Source: a bacterium
GTDB lineage: Bacteria; Bacillota; Clostridia; Lachnospirales; Lachnospiraceae
Direction of reading: 5' to 3'
NCBI GenBank assembly: GCA_028724545.1
Contig: JAQYCU010000019.1
Location: 1-32,664, forward strand
Length of the DNA stretch: 32,664 nucleotides
The notes under the pieces are model-generated. The model did not search any database, was not told where the DNA came from, and saw nothing but the letters and a program-made list of their open reading frames with translations. Positions 1 through 7,073 of the stretch are shown in pieces. Every line of letters starts with the position of its first letter. Positions within the stretch are counted from its first letter, which is position 1. Both the position numbers and the translations under genes were made by a program.

Positions 1-695
1 TCACTAATCTGTGATGTTACGATTTCTGCCCCGTCCTCAATTTCGGCATTGGCATCAATTCCTGTTACTTCGATAACACCATCATTCATCAGTTTCAGAT
101 TACCACTGACAATACAATTCTCGGAATTTTTCAAAACAGTACCCGAAACATTGCTGTCATCATCTATAATCGAACGGACTTTGGCATAAGATTTGTTTAC
201 TTCCGTAATAATGCCTACAAGACCGTCGCCTGCCATAACATTCATATTCTTTTTCAGACCATCATCCGTACCTTTATCAATGATAAAGGTATTAAACCAA
301 TTGTCCTGGTCGCTTCCGATTACCCGGGCAGCTACTTTAGGATAACTGGCATATTGCTCATCCAAATCATATAATTTTCTGAAATTATTTAATTCATATT
401 TGTCCTGTTGCAATAATTTATTTTCAGCTGACAACTGAGCAATTTCTTCCTGCAGTTTTTTGTTTTCATCAACTGTCTTTTTCATTGTAGTAATATAATC
501 CAGATTAACGGCCAGTTTGCTTCCAATGGCATTTATCCCTTTCTGCATTGGTGTAATGACACCACCTACTGCAGAACGCACAGGTGTCATTTTATCTTCA
601 AAACGGAAAGAAATAATGCCTAATATAATACATAAACCGAAAATAACTATCAGAATATATTTAGGATCAATTGTGATTTTTGTCTTCTTACGCAT
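1..695 (-). CDS. mreC: Rod shape-determining protein MreC (3' end outside window)
   Basis: This gene encodes the N-terminal 231 or so residues of MreC, the bitopic scaffold that couples MreB filaments to the elongation peptidoglycan synthases. The ATG at 695-693 follows a GGAG five to six bases upstream. The protein starts with a basic cytoplasmic tail (MRKKTKITID), then one membrane segment (ILIVIFGLCIILGIISF, about residues 14-30). A coiled coil rich in K, E, L and Q follows (about residues 65-100), then the beta-barrel domain typical of MreC (ARVIGSDQDNWFNTFIIDKG, then MAGDGLVGII). The reading frame is still open at base 1, so the C-terminus and any mreD lie outside the window. It starts 37 bases after the mreB stop, so the two are very likely co-transcribed. 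Identification is by family pattern and by position next to mreB. Confidence 0.93.
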   Translation of the reverse strand, partial: MRKKTKITIDPKYILIVIFGLCIILGIISFRFEDKMTPVRSAVGGVITPMQKGINAIGSKLAVNLDYITTMKKTVDENKKLQEEIAQLSAENKLLQQDKYELNNFRKLYDLDEQYASYPKVAARVIGSDQDNWFNTFIIDKGTDDGLKKNMNVMAGDGLVGIITEVNKSYAKVRSIIDDDSNVSGTVLKNSENCIVSGNLKLMNDGVIEVTGIDANAEIEDGAEIVTSQIS

Positions 696-731
696 ATTTT
701 ACTCCATTTCCAGAAAAACTTTTTGCTACAA

Positions 732-1739
732 TTATAGTAACGGTACTGCATATTTTCCAGTCAGTTTGGAATGCTCTGCCAAATATCCAATACCGGAAAT
801 TACAGTTTTTTGTGCATTTTTTGTCGTATTGACTCTGACATTTACCTGATTTGCCAAAAACTGATCCAGACCATCAACAAAAGAAGTTCCACCTGTCAGG
901 AAAATACCGTTATGTAAAATCTCGGTAGAAATCTCAGGTGGTGTCCTTTCTAAAATGGATTTGATTTCTGCTGCAATTCCATAAAAAATATCCTGTGTCA
1001 AAGGGAAAATTTCATTTGCTGAAATTTCTAATTCGTCTGGAAGCCCCTTCATAACATTGCGTCCGACAACCGAAACAGACTGTTTGCTTCTTGTCGTGGA
1101 TACTAATTGTTTCTTGAGATTTTCAGCCGTTTTCAGACCTATGATGAAATTATATTCTTTACGGATATAATTCTGGATGCTTCTGTCAAAATCATTGCCA
1201 CCATATGGGATGAGCTTTGAAACCACAATTCCACCTAAAGACAAAACAGAAATCTCTGTCGTATCTGCCCCTAAATTAACAATCAGAATACCACGTGATT
1301 TTTCAACATCCAGTCCAAGACCATATGCATCTGCAATTGGTTTATCAATCAGGCAGACTTTCTGTGGTTTGCTGTCTGATTTTGTGATGATTTTAGAATA
1401 TGCATTTTTTTCTACTTCTGTAATATCTGCCGGAACGGCAATATAAAACTGGCAATGATTCATTTTCTTTTTGCCTGAAATTTTTTGTCCCATAAAATTC
1501 CAAAGTGCTACCATATCGTCCAAATGGGATACAACACCACGGTTAATAGGAAGTGAAACGTGAATGCTTGGTGGTGCTTTTTCATACATCTCGTACGCCT
1601 TTTCACCAATAGCAATCGGTTTCTTTTCCTTGCCCACGGTAGAAACTGCTGTTCGTTCCATCAGCAGAATGCCGTCCCCTTTTTTATATACCTTAATGGC
1701 ATTTGTTCCAAAATCAATGCCAAATATTTTTTTTGCCAT
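732..1739 (-). CDS. mreB: MreB/Mbl-family actin homologue with altered nucleotide-hydrolysis motifs
   Basis: This is a 335-aa actin-like cell-shape protein of normal MreB length. The phosphate-1 loop is present (IDFGTNAIKVY, residues 8-18), as are a SLGGIVVSK segment and a C-terminal adenosine-type motif (LTGGTSFVDGL). Two conserved positions differ from classical MreB. The segment usually read as EEPMAA is IDKPIADA, placing Lys133 where the catalytic Glu normally precedes Pro. The phosphate-2 loop, usually DIGGGT, is NLGADT with Asn155. ATP hydrolysis may therefore be weak or absent; this is inference. I chose the ATG at 1739 because AAGGGA lies about 10 bases upstream, whereas the in-frame ATG at 1748 is only 2 bases from it. 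The gene sits between radC and mreC in one transcription unit. Confidence 0.9.
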   Translation of the reverse strand: MAKKIFGIDFGTNAIKVYKKGDGILLMERTAVSTVGKEKKPIAIGEKAYEMYEKAPPSIHVSLPINRGVVSHLDDMVALWNFMGQKISGKKKMNHCQFYIAVPADITEVEKNAYSKIITKSDSKPQKVCLIDKPIADAYGLGLDVEKSRGILIVNLGADTTEISVLSLGGIVVSKLIPYGGNDFDRSIQNYIRKEYNFIIGLKTAENLKKQLVSTTRSKQSVSVVGRNVMKGLPDELEISANEIFPLTQDIFYGIAAEIKSILERTPPEISTEILHNGIFLTGGTSFVDGLDQFLANQVNVRVNTTKNAQKTVISGIGYLAEHSKLTGKYAVPLL

Positions 1740-1766
1740 AAAATTCATTTCCCTTCTTTTCTTGCG

Positions 1767-2465
1767 TTATGAAAGGTAACCACTTTCCCTCATACTGGAA
1801 TAACGGTTGTTGCCTATAATAATATGATCCAACAAAGGAATGCCTATGATTTTGCCTGTTTCTGCAATTCTTCGTGTCAGCATCATATCCTCTCTGCTTG
1901 GATTCGGGTCACCCGACGGATGATTATGCAGAACGATAATGGATACAGCCTTATGTTTTAGTGCATAATAAAAAATTTCCCGTGGCAGTGCCGGTGCAGA
2001 ATTAAACGAACCGGATGAAAGAACGAAATCTTTTACCAGCCTGTTTTTTCCGTTTAAAATCAGTAATCTGACCTGCTCTGTTTCTAAAAAGCGCATAGAT
2101 GGCATACAATAGGCTGCAATTTCCGACGGTTCACTGCATACAAACACATCTTTTTGCTGCTGCGACTGCATCAGCCTTTTTGCAATTTCTGTCAGGCAAA
2201 GTAACTGGATTGCTTTGACTTTTCCTATTCCCCTGATGTCACACAATTGTTCATAAGAAATCTGATACAGACCTGATAACGTCTGTCCCGGAAGATGGCA
2301 AAGTATTTCCTGTGCCAGTTCTGTAGAACGTTTTCCATGACTGCCGGTACGGATAATGACCGATAACAGTTCCCCGTCCGACAAATATTGTGGTCCGTAC
2401 TTTTCACACTTCTCATATGGCTGTTCAGATTCCGGTATTTCCTTCATTGTTATATTATTTTTCAT
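1767..2465 (-). CDS. radC: RadC-family JAMM/MPN protein
   Basis: This 232-aa protein has the RadC layout. An N-terminal helix-hairpin-helix part (LSDGELLSVIIRTG, then LCDIRGIGKVKAIQL) is followed by a JAB/MPN metalloprotease-like domain. The metal motif HNHPSGDPNPSREDM lies near residues 178-192, with the His-x-His pair, Ser and Asp intact. The family was named for a DNA repair role that is not established, and the true substrate is unknown. The start is the ATG at 2465, preceded by GGAGG at a 5-base spacing; an upstream in-frame ATG (2477) overlaps that GGAGG and is unlikely. It stops 27 bases before mreB, matching the widespread radC-mreB-mreC order. Confidence 0.95.
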   Translation of the reverse strand: MKNNITMKEIPESEQPYEKCEKYGPQYLSDGELLSVIIRTGSHGKRSTELAQEILCHLPGQTLSGLYQISYEQLCDIRGIGKVKAIQLLCLTEIAKRLMQSQQQKDVFVCSEPSEIAAYCMPSMRFLETEQVRLLILNGKNRLVKDFVLSSGSFNSAPALPREIFYYALKHKAVSIIVLHNHPSGDPNPSREDMMLTRRIAETGKIIGIPLLDHIIIGNNRYSSMRESGYLS

Positions 2466-2497
2466 ATTTCCCTCCATTTTGAAAGAGGGCTCCCCTG

Positions 2498-2522
2498 ATT
2501 ATGGCATAAAAAGAGCCATAAT
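2498..2522 (-). promoter_or_regulatory. Hairpin with embedded extended -10-like sequence upstream of radC
   Basis: An 8-bp perfect inverted repeat (ATTATGGC / GCCATAAT) with a 9-base loop lies between the PLP-lyase gene and radC. There is no T-run after it on the minus strand, so it is not a classic terminator for the upstream gene. On the minus strand its second arm reads TGCCATAAT, resembling an extended -10 element, but I see no good -35 seventeen bases upstream. It could be a weak terminator, an operator or a promoter element for the radC-mreB-mreC unit; the sequence does not decide. Confidence 0.35.
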
Positions 2523-2623
2523 GCATACAATACTAATCGTAACACAAAATGGCTTTTTTGTATAGAAGTTAATCTTGAAAATATTATGTATATTTTATGA
2601 AATCATGACGAAAAAGGGCGAAA

Positions 2624-3916
2624 TTACGGTAATGTCACTAAATTTGCATTTTTCATATACTGCAATGACATCGTGATTCCGTATCGTGCATGATACCATG
2701 TCAGGCCTCCCTGGAAATAAACAGCATATGGCGGTTCAATCGGACCGTCTGCACTTAATTCGATGGAAGAACCCTGTACAAAGGCACCGGCAGCCATAAT
2801 AACATCACTGTGATATCCCGGCATAGCATATGGTTCTGGTGCTACATGGCTGTCAACAGGCGATGCTGCCTGAATCCCCTGACAGAATGCAATGACTGCT
2901 TCCGGCGAACCAAGTGTTACTGCCTGAATAATATCGTGACGGGATTCTGACTTATCCGGAACAACAGAAAATCCCAATGTTTCATATACATTTGCAGCAA
3001 AAATTGCTCCTTTTAAAGCACCTGCCGTAACAGTCGGTGCCATAAAAAATCCCTGATAGAAAGACTGATTGACACCAAGGGTTGCACCAACTTCTTTTCC
3101 CAGTCCCGGCGCTGTCAGACGATAAGCGCAAAGGTCTATCAAATCTTCTCTTCCTACAATATATCCACCAATTGGTGCAAGTCCGCCCCCCGGATTTTTA
3201 ATCAGGGAACCGACACACATATCGGCACCAACCTGAGTCGGCTCAGTTCTTTCAACAAATTCTCCATAGCAATTGTCAACCATACAGATAACATCCGGCT
3301 TGATTGATTTGATGTATGAAATCAGCTGACCAATCCGTTCAACCGACAATGTTTTTCTTGGTGCATAACCTTTAGAACGCTGAATGGTAACAAGTTTTGT
3401 CTTATCATTGATTGCTTTTTTGATTCCATCCCAGTCAAATTCACCGTCTTCTTTTAAATCAACCTGACGGTATGACACACCAAACTCTTTTAAAGAACCC
3501 GGTGGGTTGTCTTCTTTTATGCCAATAACACCCTCTAAAGTATCGTAAGGTTTTCCTACCGGCGATAACAGTTCATCTCCCGGACGCAGAATTGCTGACA
3601 ATGCAATTGTCAAAGCATGTGTTCCACAGGTAATCTGTGGACGTACCAGTGCTGCCTGTGCACCAAACACTTCTGCATAAACGGCTTCCAGCGTTTCTCT
3701 TCCTAAATCATCATAACCATAACCGGTTGTCGATTCAAAACAGCCTGCACTTACTTTCTGATTTTCCATAGCACGAATTACTTTCATCTGATTGTATTCA
3801 GCTGTTTCGTCTATTCTTTCAAACCTCTCTTTTAACCCTTTTTGAATTTCATCGCAAAAATCATAAACTTCTTCGTCAATTCCTGCTGACAGATACATTT
3901 CTTTTAAACTTTCCAT
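2624..3916 (-). CDS. PLP-dependent lyase-like protein (methionine gamma-lyase / aluminium-resistance family)
   Basis: This 430-aa protein belongs to the Cys/Met-metabolism PLP family, in the branch often annotated as an aluminium-resistance or methionine gamma-lyase-like protein (YnbB in Bacillus). It has the N-terminal TTGYGYDDLGRETLE segment, a ligand loop (RPQITCGTHALTIAL), MVDNCYGEF in the cofactor-binding region, and LIKNPGGGLAP, whose Lys (about residue 239) is the likely Schiff-base residue. Substrate and physiological role are not known. The ATG at 3916 is preferred (AAGGAG about 10 bases upstream); a TTG at 3925 would overlap the miaA stop and sit one base from the ribosome binding site. 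The gene follows miaA with no gap, so it probably belongs to the mutS-mutL-miaA transcript. Confidence 0.85.
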   Translation of the reverse strand: MESLKEMYLSAGIDEEVYDFCDEIQKGLKERFERIDETAEYNQMKVIRAMENQKVSAGCFESTTGYGYDDLGRETLEAVYAEVFGAQAALVRPQITCGTHALTIALSAILRPGDELLSPVGKPYDTLEGVIGIKEDNPPGSLKEFGVSYRQVDLKEDGEFDWDGIKKAINDKTKLVTIQRSKGYAPRKTLSVERIGQLISYIKSIKPDVICMVDNCYGEFVERTEPTQVGADMCVGSLIKNPGGGLAPIGGYIVGREDLIDLCAYRLTAPGLGKEVGATLGVNQSFYQGFFMAPTVTAGALKGAIFAANVYETLGFSVVPDKSESRHDIIQAVTLGSPEAVIAFCQGIQAASPVDSHVAPEPYAMPGYHSDVIMAAGAFVQGSSIELSADGPIEPPYAVYFQGGLTWYHARYGITMSLQYMKNANLVTLP

Positions 3917-3921
3917 TGCTG

Positions 3922-4872
3922 TCAATCTCCTTCCTGTAATAAGTTTTTACAATCTGTAATGCAATATTGCAACAGTTCTTCCTGTGTCGCAAATTTATCT
4001 TTTTCTATCCAGGTCACATCACGTTCCCTGCGAAACCATGTAAACTGCCGTTTTGCAAAATGACGTGTTTCCTGTTTGATTTTTTCAAAAGCATGTTCTA
4101 ACGTATCACGGCCTTCTAAGGCATCAATAATTTCTTTATATCCGAGTCCCTGCATCGATACCATATCTTTTGTACAGCCCTGTCTTAAAAGTTCCTGCAC
4201 TTCCTCCACCAGTCCTTCCTGACGCATATTGTCAACACGTTCATTGATTCTCTGATAAAGAATTTCTCTGGGGAGGCTCAGGACGTAATACCGAAAATTA
4301 TAATTTGCTTCTTTCTGCTGCTGCATTTCATTATGCTCGGAAATTTTCTGCCCTGTCTGCTTATAATATTCTAATGCACGAATGACACGTTTTACATTAT
4401 TGGGATGGATTGCTTTTGCAGATGCTTCATCCACTTCCTGCAGTTTCTGATGCAGTGCTTCATTTCCGTTTTGTTTTGCAAACGCTGCTAATTCTTCCCG
4501 GTAAGCAGTATCTGCTTCTGTCTGCTCAAAATCAACAGCGTATAACACTGCCTGAATGTAAAAGCCTGTCCCGCCAACCAGAATTGGCACTTTTCCTTTG
4601 GCATAAATTTCATCGATATATTTCTGGCAACGTTCCTTAAAAACAGCAACATTAAATTCTTCCCACGGTTCTAATTCATCCACCAGATAATGCTTGACAC
4701 CCTGCATTTCTTCTGGTTTGATTTTTGCCGTGCCGATGTCCATTTTTCGGTACACCTGCATAGAATCAGCAGAAATAATTTCTCCATTAATTGCTTTTGC
4801 CAGCCCGATGGATAACTGTGTCTTTCCAACAGCAGTCGGACCTGTCAAAATAATAAGTGGTTTCTTTTTCAT
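3922..4872 (-). CDS. miaA: tRNA dimethylallyltransferase MiaA
   Basis: MiaA adds a dimethylallyl group to N6 of A37 in tRNAs that read codons starting with U. The 316-aa protein has the P-loop GPTAVGKT (residues 11-18) and the family motifs ISADSMQVYRKMDIGTAK and LVGGTGFYIQAVLY. Further motifs are the NNVKRVIRALEYY substrate segment and a C-terminal QETRHFAKRQFTWFR motif that contacts tRNA. Length is normal. The ATG at 4872 has a GGGAGAG site 4 bases upstream. It lies downstream of mutL with 86 bases between; a mutS-mutL-miaA order is common in bacteria, often followed by hfq. Here a PLP-enzyme gene takes the next position and no hfq is seen. Confidence 0.97.
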   Translation of the reverse strand: MKKKPLIILTGPTAVGKTQLSIGLAKAINGEIISADSMQVYRKMDIGTAKIKPEEMQGVKHYLVDELEPWEEFNVAVFKERCQKYIDEIYAKGKVPILVGGTGFYIQAVLYAVDFEQTEADTAYREELAAFAKQNGNEALHQKLQEVDEASAKAIHPNNVKRVIRALEYYKQTGQKISEHNEMQQQKEANYNFRYYVLSLPREILYQRINERVDNMRQEGLVEEVQELLRQGCTKDMVSMQGLGYKEIIDALEGRDTLEHAFEKIKQETRHFAKRQFTWFRRERDVTWIEKDKFATQEELLQYCITDCKNLLQEGD

Positions 4873-4958
4873 CGTTCTCTCCCAAATTACTCAGTTTCGA
4901 TAATACTCTGTCAATGTTTTTTTACTTTTACAGGAATTTCCTGTTTCATTGTCTGTTT

Positions 4959-7049
4959 TTAAACGATACGTTTGAATTTCTTTTCTAATTCTTTTTTTGT
5001 CATTCGTATCATTGTCGGACGTCCGTGTGGACAATGATATGGATTTTCCAATGTCATCAGTTCTTTTAACAGTTCCTGCATTTGCTCAAAAGGCAGACTC
5101 TGGTTTCCTTTTACTGCAGCTTTGCAGGACATAGAAGCTATTTTATCCAGCAGAAGTTCTGGCGTTTTGCGCAGATTCCGTTCTTCTGTCAGAGAATCAA
5201 TAATTTCAATGAGCAAATCCTGCGAGCCTACTTCTGGCAGATGCGCCGGAACACCGCTGACAGCATATTCCCTGCCACCGAAATTCTCAATCTGGTATCC
5301 CAGCTGCTCAAAAATCTGCATATTTTCTTCAACTGCCTGCTGCTGAATCATAGAAAGCGACAGGATAACCGGTGGCTGCAGCATCTGTGTCATCGGCTGT
5401 TTTTGTTTGATTTCTTGCATAAAGCGTTCATAAAGTACCTTTTCATGTGCAGCATGCTGGTCCACTAAATACATTGCATCTTCATATTGCAAAATCCAGT
5501 ATGTTGAAAAGACCTGACCGATAATTTTGACTTCTTTTTCTGCTTTGGAAGATAAAATTCCCTCCGAAAATAATGTTTCCTGTTTGACATCCGTTATCTG
5601 TGGCTGTTGTGACAAATACGGTGCACTTTCTTTTACATTACCATCTTCCGTTACTTCTGCTATTTCTTCTGACAGTTCTTTTCTTTTGTCTGGTATGCTT
5701 TCTTTCGCACATATTTTGGGATTGTCCGGTATATTTTCTTTCGCAGATATTTTTGACATTATTTCTGCTTCAGAAACGATACTATTTTTTTGTACTTCAG
5801 CATTTTCTGTGTTTCCATATTTTGTTTCGTTTGCATTGCTGAAGATATCTTTCTGAATTTTTACATCTTTTGACAACTCCTGCAGTACAGTCATACTCTC
5901 TTTTGGCGATAGGCCGTTTTCCTTGATTTGCCTGTTTATATGGCTTTCCGGTTTGTTTTTCATATTTTCCATACGTTTCTTCTCAAACGGCTCGATATGA
6001 GGCGTTTTTGCTTCTTTTGTTTTCGCAGGATGCGTCTGGAAAGTAACTTCCGGAATAAACTCTCTATGTTTTAGTGCCTCTGAAACGCCATGATAAACAC
6101 TCTGAAAAATTTCTTTTTCGTTGTTGAAACGGATTTCCATTTTTTGTGGATGCACATTCACATCAATATACTCAGGTGCAATCTGAAGATGTAATGCCGT
6201 AAACGGATAACGGTGCTGCATCGTATATGGTGCATAGGCTTCTTCAATTGCTTTCTGGATAACCGGACTTTTGATATAGCGTCCGTTAATAAAATAGTTC
6301 ATCATTGCACGGTTACCACGTGAAATAACCGGCTTTCCGATAAAACCTGTCATTTTACAAAAGACTTCATTTCTGTCTATTTCAATCAGATTCGCCGTGA
6401 TTTCCCGTCCGTAAATATGATAAATGACATCTTTTAAATTGCCATTCCCGGAAGTAGACAATTTTGTCTGCTTCTGGTTGATAAAGCGAAAGGCGATATC
6501 CGGATGTGACAAAGCCATTCGTTCCATCAGACCACTGATATAACCTGCCTCTGTCTGGGAAGTTTTTAAAAACTTTAAACGTGCCGGTGTATTATAAAAA
6601 AGATTACGGATTAAAAAAGTAGTTCCTTCGGGGCACCCCACGCTTTCCTGGGCTTTCTTCTGTCCACCGTCAATGCAGTAACGAGTTCCCATCAGGGCAT
6701 CTCTGGTTTTCGTTATCATTTCTAACTGCGATACGGAGGCAATGCTGGCAAGGGCCTCGCCACGAAATCCCAGGCTCGATACCATCAGCAAGTCAGTTAC
6801 TTCTTTGATTTTGCTGGTGGCATGAGGCGTAAAGGCAAGTTCAATATCATCCTGCTCAATTCCACTTCCATTGTCGGTAATACGGATAAGCCCTTTTCCA
6901 CCGTCACTTATTTCTACGGCAATCGAGTTGGCTTTTGCATCAATTGCATTTTCAATTAATTCCTTTACTACTGCCATTGGACGTTCAATTACTTCACCGG
7001 CAGCAATTTTGTTAATGGTATCCTGACTAAGCATATGTATATTTGCCAT
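4959..7049 (-). CDS. mutL: DNA mismatch repair protein MutL with endonuclease motif
   Basis: MutL links MutS mismatch recognition to strand removal. The 696-aa protein has an N-terminal GHKL ATPase (ELIENAIDA, DNGSGI, SLGFRGEALASI). Next come a transducer domain with the MNYFINGRYI and IDVNVHPQKMEIRF segments and a long charged linker (about residues 340-500). The C-terminal dimerisation domain carries the endonuclease motif DQHAAHEKVLYE (about residue 530), plus SCKAAVKGNQ and CPHGRPT. It should therefore be a nicking-type MutL, as in bacteria without MutH. The linker holds an in-frame 36-nt duplication. The ATG at 7049 has a GGAG site 6 bases upstream. It begins 24 bases after the mutS stop. 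Confidence 0.97.
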   Translation of the reverse strand: MANIHMLSQDTINKIAAGEVIERPMAVVKELIENAIDAKANSIAVEISDGGKGLIRITDNGSGIEQDDIELAFTPHATSKIKEVTDLLMVSSLGFRGEALASIASVSQLEMITKTRDALMGTRYCIDGGQKKAQESVGCPEGTTFLIRNLFYNTPARLKFLKTSQTEAGYISGLMERMALSHPDIAFRFINQKQTKLSTSGNGNLKDVIYHIYGREITANLIEIDRNEVFCKMTGFIGKPVISRGNRAMMNYFINGRYIKSPVIQKAIEEAYAPYTMQHRYPFTALHLQIAPEYIDVNVHPQKMEIRFNNEKEIFQSVYHGVSEALKHREFIPEVTFQTHPAKTKEAKTPHIEPFEKKRMENMKNKPESHINRQIKENGLSPKESMTVLQELSKDVKIQKDIFSNANETKYGNTENAEVQKNSIVSEAEIMSKISAKENIPDNPKICAKESIPDKRKELSEEIAEVTEDGNVKESAPYLSQQPQITDVKQETLFSEGILSSKAEKEVKIIGQVFSTYWILQYEDAMYLVDQHAAHEKVLYERFMQEIKQKQPMTQMLQPPVILSLSMIQQQAVEENMQIFEQLGYQIENFGGREYAVSGVPAHLPEVGSQDLLIEIIDSLTEERNLRKTPELLLDKIASMSCKAAVKGNQSLPFEQMQELLKELMTLENPYHCPHGRPTMIRMTKKELEKKFKRIV
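5688..5753 (-). repeat. In-frame 36-nt tandem duplication in the MutL linker
   Basis: Two similar 30-base segments (5688-5717 and 5724-5753, 4 mismatches as read by eye) are spaced 36 bases apart inside mutL. They encode AKENIPD and AKESIPD in the linker between the ATPase and dimerisation domains. The spacing is exactly 12 codons, so the frame is kept. Such low-constraint linkers tolerate expansion; I see no other function for it. Confidence 0.7.
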
Positions 7050-7073
7050 AAAATCTCCATTCCAGAATGATAA

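Noticed and set aside
5688-5753. CRISPR-like spacing of repeats
   Set aside because: Only two copies, imperfect, and in frame within the MutL linker; no CRISPR array or cas gene is present.
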